A DNA stretch of 64,000 nucleotides from Vibrio echinoideorum (GTDB lineage: Bacteria; Pseudomonadota; Gammaproteobacteria; Enterobacterales; Vibrionaceae). The notes below the pieces were generated by a model that saw only the letters and a list, made by a program, of their open reading frames with translations, ran no database searches and was not told where the DNA came from. Positions within the stretch are counted from its first letter, which is position 1. Each line of letters opens with the position of its first letter. The translations under genes were made by a program, and so were the position numbers. Below are positions 25,598-33,807 of this stretch, piece by piece. The stretch spans positions 8,316-72,315 of the forward strand of contig NZ_AP025485.1 in assembly GCF_024347455.1 (NCBI RefSeq). Direction: 5' to 3'.

Positions 25598-26848
25598 CTA
25601 TTTAATTGCTAATTGAATCAATTCATTCTTGAACTGTTTATAAAATAAATTCACTGAGCTCACTGCCACATCAAATTGCTTGCTGGTACAGACTTCTTCT
25701 GACTTTTTTATATCTAAGACAGTTCGTCCAATGTTAGCTGTAGCGGTAAACGCATCACTGTGTGCAATGGTCGACGTCATCAGGTTGTTACGCACAGAGC
25801 GCATGAGTTTTTGGAACGTGTCGTATTCGGGTTTGCTTGATTCTTGATAGTTTACTGCTGCCAGTTTATACCACTGTAAATTACTACCCATAGATGGGAG
25901 TGACTCTAGACGATCTGAAAGGTTGCTCATGAAATTCGTGGTTGAAGCATAGTCATAGTAGCGAGGTGTCACCGGAACAAGCAGCATTTCGGCTGCTTCT
26001 AATGCTGACCATGTGATAGGGCTATCTTGGGGTGGCATATCTACAAAGATAACATCAAATACTTCTTTTAGGATTGGCAGTACAACCTCTGAAAACTTAC
26101 GTAATAAGCGTACTTGCTCATTTTCATCAAGCTGCCAATAAGTATCTACAAAGCGTTCATCGCTTGGGAAAGCGGTAATCACAGATAAATTACTAAGGTG
26201 TGTAGAAAACGCGCACTGCTTAATTATCTCTTCAATCGTATAGCCATTTTTCAATAGTGCATTCACAGCATTATCTTCATTGTCTGGCTCAAACTCTGCT
26301 AGAAGAATATCTGTCATGGTAACGTAAATACTGTCTTCTGCGATTTGCATTGTGCCTTGTCCCGCAGAGCCTTGGGGATCAAGATCAAGTATTAATACGC
26401 GAGCATTTAGATCTAAATCCAATGCGGTGGCCGTTGCTAAGGCTAAAGTCGTACTCGTTTTACCGGTACCGCCTTTGTGGTTCGTGACAACGATTAGTTT
26501 ACTGTCGTGGTGCTCGTGAAATTTAGGAACGCCAAAGTGTTCCATGAGTATGTGTACTTGATCATTAGTGTAAAGGTGCGCTTTTCCTTGTGATGTGTGC
26601 TCTCCAATTAATCCAAGTTCTTCTGCCTCAGTCAGCTTCTTTTTGAACGTCGGTTTAGTGGTGCGAAGCTGCTTTATAACTTCTGTTTTATTCAAACTGT
26701 GGTTGTAAATTAGACGGTCAACACCATCCACCAAGTCCTCATCTGTCACGTTAATTCTTAGTTGCGTTTTAAGCGCTTCTTCTAAGTGCGATTGCTCTTG
26801 GTTCATGTTTATTGCGGTTTGTCTAATTGACTGTAGGACGACGTTCAT
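25598..26848 (-). CDS. parA: ParA/SopA-type partition ATPase
   Basis: A 416-aa, type Ia ParA. An N-terminal HTH region (residues ~35-105) is followed by the deviant Walker A KGGTGKTS at 125-132. LILDLDPQGSAGQG follows, and FVDMPPQ is the Walker B. Type Ia ParAs repress their own operon through the HTH and move plasmids on the nucleoid. The operator-like repeats at 26895-26934 lie just upstream. The parA-parB order with a 9-base gap and a plasmid-type ParA support a plasmid instead of an integrative element. Confidence 0.92.
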   Translation of the reverse strand: MNVVLQSIRQTAINMNQEQSHLEEALKTQLRINVTDEDLVDGVDRLIYNHSLNKTEVIKQLRTTKPTFKKKLTEAEELGLIGEHTSQGKAHLYTNDQVHILMEHFGVPKFHEHHDSKLIVVTNHKGGTGKTSTTLALATATALDLDLNARVLILDLDPQGSAGQGTMQIAEDSIYVTMTDILLAEFEPDNEDNAVNALLKNGYTIEEIIKQCAFSTHLSNLSVITAFPSDERFVDTYWQLDENEQVRLLRKFSEVVLPILKEVFDVIFVDMPPQDSPITWSALEAAEMLLVPVTPRYYDYASTTNFMSNLSDRLESLPSMGSNLQWYKLAAVNYQESSKPEYDTFQKLMRSVRNNLMTSTIAHSDAFTATANIGRTVLDIKKSEEVCTSKQFDVAVSSVNLFYKQFKNELIQLAIK

Positions 26849-26894
26849 ATCTATAACTCCATGAAAGATAAATCTCTATACATATTAACAGTGG

Positions 26895-26934
26895 CTTTAC
26901 CAATGTAAAGGTCATTTTACCATTTTTGGGTAAA
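26895..26934 (-). promoter_or_regulatory. ParA autoregulatory operator candidate
   Basis: Two palindromes built from the same hexamer are present: CTTTAC-CAAT-GTAAAG (26895-26910) and TTTACC-N7-GGTAAA (26916-26934). They lie 47-86 bases before the parA start. F SopA binds repeated CTTTGC hexamers in the same place, so these are likely ParA binding sites. Confidence 0.6.
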
Positions 26935-26954
26935 TTATTTCTTTTGGTGTTTGT

Positions 26955-26976
26955 GGGGAAAAACCCCCCTTTTTTT
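26955..26976 (+). repeat. GGGGAAAAACCCCCC-T7 element, copy 2
   Basis: It has the same sequence and orientation as the element at 24531-24553, here upstream of parA. It separates the partition locus from the leading region. Confidence 0.45.
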
Positions 26977-27016
26977 ATTTTTTAGCAATTCACTATCTTA
27001 AAAACTGTGGTGGACC

Positions 27017-27166
27017 TGGGCGTTACCCTTTGGGCAAGGCTTTTCGCTTGTATCTTTTCATCTATGGCCTAAGAGTGGCATCACCCTGATGAGTCACTCC
27101 GTGCCGCCCCAGGGTGTGCCTCTCTACAGTCCCTATCTAAAAGGATATCGCTGCAATCCTGAACGC
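27017..27166 (+). repeat. Structured leading-region element A, copy 1
   Basis: A ~150-base non-coding element repeated at 29066 and 31472. Conserved blocks include GGGCGTTACCC, GGCAAGGCTTTTCGCTTGTA, GTGGCATCACCCTG and AAAGGATATCGCTGCAATCC. The small stem ACCC-TTT-GGGC changes to CCCC-TAC-GGGG in copy 2 and CCC-TTC-GGG in copy 3, so pairing is kept. Reading frames across it are not conserved, which argues for RNA or ssDNA structure. Confidence 0.7.
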
Positions 27167-27270
27167 CAGCGCCTCGTCATTCTTCCTCGTTGCCGTTCGT
27201 CGTACCTTCTCACTCCTTTCACTGACATCCATTAAGTTCGAGTAAGGGCTTGTGTCTTATGTGCCAGTTT

Positions 27271-27436
27271 CCCTTTCGACTCGCATCATTTGATGGGGCT
27301 CGCAGGCTGTTGACCCTCCTAAATCAGAACCTTCTCTGCAAGGGTAAATGAACGCTTCGCGCCCCTGCAGAGAAGAACCCTGTTTGAGGTAGGGACAGCC
27401 AAGCGGCTCCATAAAAGTGATACTCAAACAGAAAGG
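27271..27436 (+). promoter_or_regulatory. Long imperfect hairpin B, copy 1 (ssDNA promoter or leader candidate)
   Basis: The two arms pair over most of ~165 bases: CCCTTTCGACTC with the GAAAGG end, GGCTGTTGACCCTCC with GGTAGGGACAGCC, and CTCTGCAAGGG with CCCCTGCAGAG. The tip TAAATGAACGCTTCGCG is conserved in all three copies. The arms change together between copies. The 3' arm includes the AAAGGAA ribosome site of the next gene. I could not assign a sure -10/-35 pair. Confidence 0.65.
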
Positions 27437-27445
27437 AAACTCCTC

Positions 27446-27877
27446 ATGGCACAACGACACTCAAGCCCAACTCTCTCTAAATCGATGTTCAGCGACCAGC
27501 GTTTCGCCGCTGGGCACGAAAGCTCACCAAAAAATGATATCTCTAGTCCGATCGTTGAACGTGCAGTTCGTTCGACCGTTTCAGCGACGGTTTCAAAAGG
27601 ACTTATCTGGGTGAATTCCACTGACTTTAATTCGAGCGTTCGAGCGGTCAAAGTGCATGAGATTTTACTTAAGGAGTTTGGTTATACCGACTCTTTGATC
27701 TTGGAGGAAAGCCAGAAAGGCAAAGGGGTGAGCATTAGCGTATGTGACCGAGTGACGACGGTAAAACAGATGCGAGAAGATTACGCCTACGCGAAAAAAG
27801 AAGAGAGAAACGTTGAAACGACCGCTAAGCATCAAGCAATAGCGAAAGACCTTCTAACTAGTTTGTATGGCCAATAA
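27446..27877 (+). CDS. Leading-region protein with shared N-terminal leader
   Basis: A 143-aa protein started behind GAAAGGAAACTCCTC. The first ~34 codons are nearly the same DNA as the start of the gene at 31891, but a stretch in the middle is read in a different frame (FSDQRFAAG here, SVTSVSPLE there) before the shared HESSPKNDIS. After that the proteins are unrelated. The body (residues 40-143) is a small alpha/beta domain (VRAVKVHEILLKEFGYTDSLIL) of unknown function. Its place, first in the leading region and next to radC, suggests a role soon after transfer, such as anti-defence. Confidence 0.6.
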   Translation: MAQRHSSPTLSKSMFSDQRFAAGHESSPKNDISSPIVERAVRSTVSATVSKGLIWVNSTDFNSSVRAVKVHEILLKEFGYTDSLILEESQKGKGVSISVCDRVTTVKQMREDYAYAKKEERNVETTAKHQAIAKDLLTSLYGQ

Positions 27878-27928
27878 CACGGACTGAGCGCCGCCCATCA
27901 CGACTTTAAATATTAAAAGGGATCTATT

Positions 27929-28414
27929 ATGTCTGTACTTGCTAACTACTCTAATCACAGCCTTTTCTCAGTCGAAGAAAAAGATATATTGAGCCATGCC
28001 GCGAGCATTTTAAAATCTAAGTTGTTTGTGTCAGAGCAGACGCCACTCAATTCCCCTGAATTGGTGAAGTCATTTTGTCAGACTTCACTCGCCTCCAATG
28101 AAAGCGAAGTGTTTGGGGTGATCTTTCTTGATAGTCAGCATCGGGTTTTACGCACAAAAGAGATGTTTAGCGGAACCATTGACGCCGCATCCGTTTACCC
28201 TCGTGAAGTGGTCAAAGAGTCACTGGCCACAAACGCAAGTGCAGTCATTTTTTATCATAATCATCCCAGCGGTGATGCCACACCCAGCCAAGCCGATCGA
28301 CGTATTACTCGACGACTGACTGACGCGTTAGCCTTGGTTGATATTCGAGTACTCGATCACTTCGTGGTGTCTTTTGAAGATGTGGTGTCGTTTGCGGAGC
28401 GTGGTTGGATATAA
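27929..28414 (+). CDS. RadC-like JAB/MPN domain protein
   Basis: A 161-aa protein with the JAMM-type metal motif of the RadC family: H110-N-H112-P-S-G-D in [16 protein letters not shown]. The flanking [14 protein letters not shown] strand and the closing LDHFVV also fit. RadC-like genes are common on plasmids and islands; despite the name a repair role is not supported. It lies 51 bases after the 143-aa gene and is probably transcribed with it from the first structured module. Confidence 0.9.
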   Translation: MSVLANYSNHSLFSVEEKDILSHAASILKSKLFVSEQTPLNSPELVKSFCQTSLASNESEVFGVIFLDSQHRVLRTKEMFSGTIDAASVYPREVVKESLATNASAVIFYHNHPSGDATPSQADRRITRRLTDALALVDIRVLDHFVVSFEDVVSFAERGWI

Positions 28415-28517
28415 CCATTAGTTAGTGAAAAATGTCTCTCATTCACGCCTATTCTGGCGTGAATGACTTCGGTAACGTAATGCAGTAAACTAAAGACAAT
28501 TAAATAAGGTTTCTATT

Positions 28518-28769
28518 ATGTCTGAATCAAGCAAAGTCACATTAAGCGTTGAAGAGCTGATCAACCTAACCGCTCATGCTGCCACTCAAGAGCAGTTAAA
28601 TGATACGCGTAAAGAACTCGATCAGAAGATCGAAGCGGTTCGGAATGAGGTCCTGGGGGTTCGTAATGAAGTGAGTTCCCTTAAAAACCTCATTATTGCA
28701 ACAGCCTTCGCGATGATTGCGACGGTAGCCGGTGCCGCGTTTTGGGTTGGTAGTCATATCAACGTTTAA
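28518..28769 (+). CDS. Small tail-anchored coiled-coil protein
   Basis: An 83-aa protein behind TAAGG. The N-terminal part is a helical, acidic domain (LSVEELINLTAHAATQEQL). The middle is a coiled coil (DQKIEAVRNEVLGVRNEVSSLKN). One C-terminal membrane segment follows (LIIATAFAMIATVAGAAFWVG). Tail-anchored proteins of this size on leading regions often have unknown protective roles. It ends in a strong terminator. Confidence 0.65.
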   Translation: MSESSKVTLSVEELINLTAHAATQEQLNDTRKELDQKIEAVRNEVLGVRNEVSSLKNLIIATAFAMIATVAGAAFWVGSHINV

Positions 28770-28790
28770 TGTTCAAATATGTTTTCTGAA

Positions 28791-28819
28791 ATGCCTCTTA
28801 TCCTAGAGGCATTTTTTTT
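28791..28819 (+). terminator. Intrinsic terminator
   Basis: ATGCCTCT - TATCCT - AGAGGCAT with T8. It is the first element of the repeated intergenic module; the matching hairpin is at 31202. Confidence 0.9.
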
Positions 28820-28868
28820 GTCCTCGTTATGTCCTTCGATCGCTTCAACGCTCGCGCTAAAAGACGTT

Positions 28869-28895
28869 GAGCCAAAGGCTCGACCGCAAGCGGTC
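28869..28895 (+). repeat. Tandem mini-hairpins, copy 1
   Basis: Two perfect hairpins in a row, GAGCC-AAA-GGCTC and GACCGC-AA-GCGGTC, are identical in the copy at 31275-31301. Paired hairpins like these recall single-strand initiation (ssi/PriA) sites; they could also be RNA structure. Confidence 0.6.
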
Positions 28896-29065
28896 GTCAA
28901 GCTGGCTCTCAGTAGGGCTGTAGGCCCATTGGCTCGGTGCTTGATTGTATTGCTGTGTATTGATGTCAATTTGTGGTTACGTGGCTGATAGGGCTTAATT
29001 GGCGAGTTTTTTATGATGATCGTTTAAAGCGGATTTGAAGCACAGCGTCGTGATAAGGGCTTAAC

Positions 29066-29216
29066 TTGGGCGTTACCCCTACGGGGCAAGGCTTTTCGCT
29101 TGTATCTTTCATCTATGGCCTAAGAGTGGCATCACCCTGGTGAGTCACTGCGTGCCGCCCCAGAATGTGCCTATCTAAGTCCCTATCTAAAAGGATATCG
29201 CTGCAATCCTGAACGC
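29066..29216 (+). repeat. Structured leading-region element A, copy 2
   Basis: It matches 27017-27166 and 31472-31621. The first stem is CCCC-TAC-GGGG. The ~170 bases before it (from 28896) also repeat at 31302-31471. Confidence 0.7.
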
Positions 29217-29332
29217 CTGCGCCTCGTCATTCTTCCTCGTTGCCGCTCGTCGTGCCTCCTCACTCCTTTCACTGACTGAACGAAAGAATCTGTAAGATGG
29301 ATTTTGTTTTTCGCCTGTCTTTTTTCCTTTGA

Positions 29333-29478
29333 TTTCTCATTACCGTGTCGCGGTCTTCCTGCTTAACGTCCCAAATCAGAACCCCCAAAACAAGGGTATA
29401 TGAACGCTTCGCGCCCTTGTTTTGATGAACCGTGATTTTGGGTCGAGCAGTCAGGCGACAACGGGAATGAAAAATTAA
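29333..29478 (+). promoter_or_regulatory. Long imperfect hairpin B, copy 2
   Basis: The outer pairing is CATTACCGTGTCGC with GCGACAACGGGAATG, the middle CCTGCTTAACGTCCC with GGGTCGAGCAGTCAGG, and the inner CAAAACAAGGG with CCCTTGTTTTG. The arm sequences differ from copies 1 and 3 while pairing is kept. The tip GTATATGAACGCTTCGCG is conserved. Confidence 0.65.
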
Positions 29479-29493
29479 TCAAAGGAAAAACTT

Positions 29494-31191
29494 ATGACAG
29501 ACTCAATCCTTAATCCATCAACAGCTTCTAACGTTCAATCCGCGACAAACGTATCCCCGTTTGAGCCGTCAGGCTCATCCAAGAATGAATTTTTGAAGCG
29601 CTTCTCTGGTCATAAGTTGCGTAAAAATGCGAAGGCTAAAATTACGAAGCTGTTGGAATATGCTGACACGTTGATCTTAAAAACTCAGTCAATGGGGATG
29701 GATGATTGCTTTAGAAGTAATGAGCCTGTCACGATGGATAAATCCGAATTTTGGGATTGGTACGAAAAGAACTACAGCGACATGGTTATTTTATTAACCA
29801 TCCGTGAAGGCGCTCTAGTGAAAGTGCAGGTCTGTGACTGTATCTATCATTTTTCTAATGATGTGGTGATGACGTTCTCTTTGGATGGAGAGGAGGCGCA
29901 AAGCACTATTATTGAGGGGGAATGCTCAGAAGTGGAGGGCACCGAAGAAGTGAAAGAGCCGGTGCAGCTTGCCCCGTTCGACCAATACGTACACCTGGAA
30001 AAGACCGCCGTTGTGAAGCAAGTGATTATTGATTGGAGTGAATCCAATTTATTATCTGATGGCAATGCGTACACCCTTGATGATTACAACAAAAAAGCAA
30101 GTCAAGAAGCTATGGAAGTGGGCCGCAATAACGGTTACACCAAGACGATGATGTATATCGAGTTTGATAATGGTGACTTGGAGCGATTTAGACATGATAT
30201 TGATGCGGATCACCCAACGCTGAACCACTATTACGCTGCTGTGACTGAGACAAAATTGATGGGCTTGTCTAAAGTGCGCTTTACGTTTGAGCAAGTGACA
30301 AAGGCATTGATTGACGGTTATCTTTCCCCGCTTAACAGTGATGAGAAAAAGCCAACACCGCCACCACAAGATAACACCCGAAAAGTGGTAGCGCTGGGAG
30401 ACTATCAAGAGCGACAAGAAGCGAAGCGCGATAGATTAGAAGAGCGTGCCGCTAAAGCTGAAGCGGTCTCTAATGAGCGATTTAATACCGCGAGTACATT
30501 AGGGAAAATGTTACCGTTCGGTCAGCCAATCCTGGTTGGTCACCATTCAGAAGCGAAGCACCGTAAACACGCGGAGAGCATCAATACCAACATGCGTAAA
30601 AGCGTAGAGGCTCAGGATAAAGCGGAATATCTGAGCCGTCGCGCTGATAGTGTAGGCTCTGCCGGTATCGCGTCAGACGACCCAGAAGCGGTTGAAAAAT
30701 TGAAGAAAAAGCTCGAGGGTTTGATTAAAAGTCATGAACTCATGAAAGCCGTTAATAAGATCGTTCGCTCTAGTCATATGACCGAGGAAGACAAGATCGA
30801 ATATTTGGTTAATACACACGGACAGACAGAAGAAAGAGCAAAAAAATTATTACGCCCGTGTGAGTTTTTTGGAAAGTTTGGCTTTGATGCATACGCACTA
30901 CAGAATAGTAATGCCAATATCCGAACAACTAGAAAGCGTTTAGAGCACTTGGAAGCGTTGCACAACGAAGCGCCATTACAGGGTAACGGCGAGGCAATGG
31001 GGACGGCTTGGGAGCTGTACGAAGAAGAGGGCCGCATTAAGTTTTTATTTGACGGTATTCCAGCCGAAGAGGTGCGCAAAAAATTAAAAAGTAACGGTTT
31101 TAAATGGTCACGATACTCTAAAGCGTGGGTGCGTAAACTGACGCCCAACGCGGTCTTTGTGACAAAACGACTCATTACTTTATTCGCTTAA
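29494..31191 (+). CDS. DUF3560-like leading-region protein
   Basis: A 565-aa protein behind AAAGGAAAAACTT. The N-terminus repeats the leader pattern of its neighbours (ATNVSPFEPSGSSKNEFLKR). The middle, near residues 305-400, matches the DUF3560 pattern: RQEAKRDRLEERAAKAEAVS, the LPFGQPILVGHHSEAKHR block, then a helical region. The C-terminal end (EVRKKLKSNGFKWSRYSKAW near 525-545) is a small domain common in plasmid proteins that handle DNA or anti-restriction functions. Large DUF3560 proteins are frequent on conjugative plasmids. It is a single-gene unit between two copies of the structured module. Confidence 0.75.
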   Translation: MTDSILNPSTASNVQSATNVSPFEPSGSSKNEFLKRFSGHKLRKNAKAKITKLLEYADTLILKTQSMGMDDCFRSNEPVTMDKSEFWDWYEKNYSDMVILLTIREGALVKVQVCDCIYHFSNDVVMTFSLDGEEAQSTIIEGECSEVEGTEEVKEPVQLAPFDQYVHLEKTAVVKQVIIDWSESNLLSDGNAYTLDDYNKKASQEAMEVGRNNGYTKTMMYIEFDNGDLERFRHDIDADHPTLNHYYAAVTETKLMGLSKVRFTFEQVTKALIDGYLSPLNSDEKKPTPPPQDNTRKVVALGDYQERQEAKRDRLEERAAKAEAVSNERFNTASTLGKMLPFGQPILVGHHSEAKHRKHAESINTNMRKSVEAQDKAEYLSRRADSVGSAGIASDDPEAVEKLKKKLEGLIKSHELMKAVNKIVRSSHMTEEDKIEYLVNTHGQTEERAKKLLRPCEFFGKFGFDAYALQNSNANIRTTRKRLEHLEALHNEAPLQGNGEAMGTAWELYEEEGRIKFLFDGIPAEEVRKKLKSNGFKWSRYSKAWVRKLTPNAVFVTKRLITLFA

Positions 31192-31201
31192 AACCGAATG
31201 A

Positions 31202-31229
31202 GATGCCTCTTAGTCTGGAGGCATCATTT
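31202..31229 (+). terminator. Intrinsic terminator
   Basis: GATGCCTC - TTAGTCT - GGAGGCATC then ATTTT. Counterpart of 28791-28819. Confidence 0.8.
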
Positions 31230-31274
31230 TCCTTTGTGATTTCCGTGAACGCTGTGATCGCGCTAAAAGACGTT

Positions 31275-31301
31275 GAGCCAAAGGCTCGACCGCAAGCGGT
31301 C
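31275..31301 (+). repeat. Tandem mini-hairpins, copy 2
   Basis: GAGCC-AAA-GGCTC followed by GACCGC-AA-GCGGTC, identical to 28869-28895. Confidence 0.6.
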
Positions 31302-31471
31302 GCCAAACTGGCTCTCAGGAGGACTGTAGACCCATTAAATTGATGTTTGATTGTATTACAGTGTATTGGTATCAATTTGTGGTTGCGTGGCTGATAGGGC
31401 TTAATTGACGAGTTTTTTATGATGATAGTTTAAAGCGGATTTGAAGCACAGCGTCGTGATAAGGGCTTAAC

Positions 31472-31621
31472 TTGGGCGTTACCCTTCGGGCAAGGCTTTT
31501 CGCTTGTATCTTTTATCTATGGCCTAAGAGTGACATCACCCTGGTGAGTCACTGCGTGCCGCCCCAGGATGTGCCTCTCTACAGCCCCTATCTAAAAGGA
31601 TATCGCTGCAATCCTGAACGC
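31472..31621 (+). repeat. Structured leading-region element A, copy 3
   Basis: It is nearly the same as copies 1 and 2, with the first stem CCC-TTC-GGG. Confidence 0.7.
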
Positions 31622-31718
31622 ACTCCTCTCACTTCGTTCGCTACGCCTCGTCGTACCTCCTCGTTGCTTTCCCTACCTTTGAATAAGTTCGAGTAAGGCT
31701 TGTTTTCTTATGCGCCGA

Positions 31719-31885
31719 TTTCCTTTCACTCGCATCATTTACGGGCTCGCAGGCTGTTAACCGTCTCTCCCCACAACCTGATTTGCAAGGGTAAATGAAC
31801 GCTGCGCGCCCTTGCAAAGCAGAACGATGGTGAGAGAGCGGACAGCCAAGCGGCTCCGAAAAGTGATACTCAAACAAAAGGAAAA
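31719..31885 (+). promoter_or_regulatory. Long imperfect hairpin B, copy 3
   Basis: TTTCCTTT pairs with AAAGGAAA, GGCTGTTAACCGTCTCTCC with GAGAGAGCGGACAGCC, and TTTGCAAGGG with CCCTTGCAAAG. The tip is TAAATGAACGCTGCGCG, where CGCTGCGCG replaces CGCTTCGCG. The ribosome site AAAGGAAAA of the next gene is in the 3' arm. Confidence 0.65.
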
Positions 31886-31890
31886 TCCTC

Positions 31891-32274
31891 ATGGCGCAAC
31901 AAAATTCAAACCTAACTCTCTCTAATTCAAATTCAGTGACCAGCGTTTCGCCGCTGGAGCACGAAAGCTCACCAAAAAATGATATCTCTAAGCGCGTGCA
32001 CCCAGTAGGGCTAAGTCGTGATGTTGTCCTATCAGGAACAACATCTGTGGAAAATATTATCGTGATTGCCGCTCATGTAAAAGCAAGAGCCAGGCATTCC
32101 AGTGTTTGGCTAGAACTGACGGTTTTATTCCCAGAAACAGAACTCAATAAGCCGTACTGGGGGCAAGGCATTGCGAGAGGTCATGTGATTACTGAGACGA
32201 ATAAAGTAGGGCTGAATAGTCGTGCTGTCGTCATGGGGTGGGTGACAGATAGCCATCAATATATCGAAGTATAA
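31891..32274 (+). CDS. Leading-region protein sharing its N-terminal leader with 27446
   Basis: A 127-aa protein. The first ~34 residues (with SVTSVSPLEHESSPKNDISK) match at DNA level the start of the 143-aa gene and in pattern that of the DUF3560-like protein. The remaining ~90 residues form a beta-rich domain (VENIIVIAAHVKARARHSSVWLELT, then ARGHVITETNKVGLNSRAVVMGWV) that I do not recognise. It is followed at 41 and ~77 bases by two further small genes, likely one transcript. Probable early-transfer function. Confidence 0.6.
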   Translation: MAQQNSNLTLSNSNSVTSVSPLEHESSPKNDISKRVHPVGLSRDVVLSGTTSVENIIVIAAHVKARARHSSVWLELTVLFPETELNKPYWGQGIARGHVITETNKVGLNSRAVVMGWVTDSHQYIEV

Positions 32275-32314
32275 AGACTTGATACCCCTTAGTTATAAAA
32301 TGGAGACTTAAATA

Positions 32315-32701
32315 ATGAAATATCTCTCACACTATATTCAAGACAAACAAACTCAGGCTTTTAATGATGCTGGGGCGTTCTTTGCTTTTTCTAATCAACA
32401 GTTCGATGAGGCAAAAAAAGATAGCGTGAAATACGCATCACTAGGCATGGGGTTAATTTGCCCAGTTGATAATGCCAAGCAATTAATGACTCGTTTAGAT
32501 TCCATCGCTCAAGAAGGGATCGCCGAAGATATCAAAGAGAACGGGAAAAAGGCGATCATTCGTCGTGAGTTATTTAATCACGAATGTTTCTACACCAATG
32601 ATATTTGTGATTGTGTGGAAAAGCTCGAAGGGTATGGCATCACTTACGATGAAATTTATGAAGTGTTTAATCATATTCGTAAAACGGAAGACGTTTATTA
32701 G
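32315..32701 (+). CDS. Small plasmid protein of unknown function
   Basis: A 128-aa protein behind AAATGGAGACTTAAATA. It is acidic and mostly helical (QQFDEAKKDSVKYASLGMGL, LMTRLDSIAQEGIAEDI), ending with ECFYTNDICDCVEKLEGYGITYDEIYEVF. This kind of small protein is often seen on conjugative plasmids with anti-restriction-type genes, but no activity is known to me. It is part of the run 31891-33612. Confidence 0.6.
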   Translation: MKYLSHYIQDKQTQAFNDAGAFFAFSNQQFDEAKKDSVKYASLGMGLICPVDNAKQLMTRLDSIAQEGIAEDIKENGKKAIIRRELFNHECFYTNDICDCVEKLEGYGITYDEIYEVFNHIRKTEDVY

Positions 32702-32777
32702 GCGTTAACATTAAAGCGCCTTGATATTTGTTCCATCAAATATCAAGGCATGTTCAATTACATCGGAGTTAGATTTA

Positions 32778-33113
32778 ATGAACATTCTGAATGCTACACA
32801 AGATAGAGAAGAAACGAAAGCAAAATGTTACTTTTGTACGGCCGTGCCGTTCTCGCTGGGTAAAGTGGTCTATACGCAAGGTATTGAGCAGTTATTAGAT
32901 AATAATGTCGGTGCTAACTTGTCGATTTATTTGCAGCGTCACCAAAGTGGAGATTGGGGAGAGACTTGCATTGAAGATAAAATCACCAATGACGAAGCAA
33001 CCAAAACAGGCGAGAGAGTGATATCGAATTATACGATTTGTGATCAATCGGTTTGGATAATAACTGAACGTGACCGCAGCGTGACCACAATTTTATTACC
33101 TTGTGAATATTGA
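32778..33113 (+). CDS. Conserved small plasmid protein (RHQSGDWG family)
   Basis: A 111-aa protein taken from the ATG behind CGGAGTTAGATTTA. It shows the pattern of a very common plasmid-borne family: LGKVVYTQGIEQLL, then LQRHQSGDWGETCIEDKITN and a closing VWIITERDRSVTTILLP. It is often misnamed a restriction subunit in databases; the true function is unknown. Its end overlaps the leader of the transglycosylase gene. Confidence 0.75.
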   Translation: MNILNATQDREETKAKCYFCTAVPFSLGKVVYTQGIEQLLDNNVGANLSIYLQRHQSGDWGETCIEDKITNDEATKTGERVISNYTICDQSVWIITERDRSVTTILLPCEY

Positions 33114-33135
33114 TATCTCAATGGGATGGCATAAA

Positions 33136-33612
33136 ATGAGAGTCCTATTATTAGGGCTCTTTTTTATGATGAAACCATTACTTTATCTTTCGTTGTTATC
33201 GCCGTGTTTCAGTTGGGCTTTTTGCTTTGATGAGGCAGGGCGATTTTATAATGTCGATCCACAGCTTTTAAAATCCATCGCCACGGTAGAGAGCAGCTTA
33301 AAACCGAACGCGTACAATGAAAATAAAAATAGAGTCGGTGAGGTGGTTAGTCGTGACTTTGGATTGATGCAAATTAATTCCCATTGGTTTGATCGACTAT
33401 CCGAATTTAATGTGAATGAAACAAATATCTATAATCCTTGCTTTAATGTTCATCTTGGCGCGTGGGTATTAAGTTCTAATTTTTCTAGTCATGGTTATAA
33501 CTGGAACAGCGTCGGCGCGTATAATGCGGGTTTTTCCAAACGCACTGAGAACGCCAGGAAAATATACATCCAAAAAGTCCAATCGGTTTATTTTAAGATG
33601 AACGTTCAATAA
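33136..33612 (+). CDS. Lytic transglycosylase of the VirB1/plasmid type
   Basis: A 158-aa protein started at the ATG after GGGATGGCATAAA. A signal peptide (LYLSLLSPCFSWA) is followed by the SLT domain. The catalytic Glu is in IATVESSLKPNAYN, and DFGLMQINSHWFDRL and VGAYNAGF are the other conserved motifs. It opens a hole in peptidoglycan for the transfer apparatus. It is the last gene of the leading-region run and stops one base before a strong terminator. Confidence 0.88.
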   Translation: MRVLLLGLFFMMKPLLYLSLLSPCFSWAFCFDEAGRFYNVDPQLLKSIATVESSLKPNAYNENKNRVGEVVSRDFGLMQINSHWFDRLSEFNVNETNIYNPCFNVHLGAWVLSSNFSSHGYNWNSVGAYNAGFSKRTENARKIYIQKVQSVYFKMNVQ

Positions 33613-33643
33613 AAGACCTTGCACCATAACGGTGCAAGGTCTT
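33613..33643 (+). terminator. Terminator hairpin closing the leading-region run
   Basis: AAGACCTTGCACC - ATAAC - GGTGCAAGGTCTT is a perfect 13-bp stem just after the transglycosylase stop. Confidence 0.85.
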
Positions 33644-33807
33644 CAGCTTTTCCTCTCGCTTTCTTCCTTCAATTTCCAGATCCCCCGCATCCCTCGTTCG
33701 TCAGATTCATTCGCCACCAGGTCGGCTTTTGTCTTTCGCTGTCAGTTTTTCCCGTCGCTTTGATTAGGAACTCAGATCATTCGTTCTGAGTTGTTGGTTA
33801 GTTGAGT

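Noticed and set aside
27257..27460. Protein-coding frames across the repeated leading-region elements (also 28779-28988, 31472-31696 and 31641-31892)
   Set aside because: Between the copies, substitutions keep base pairing and not reading frame, and none has a convincing ribosome site.
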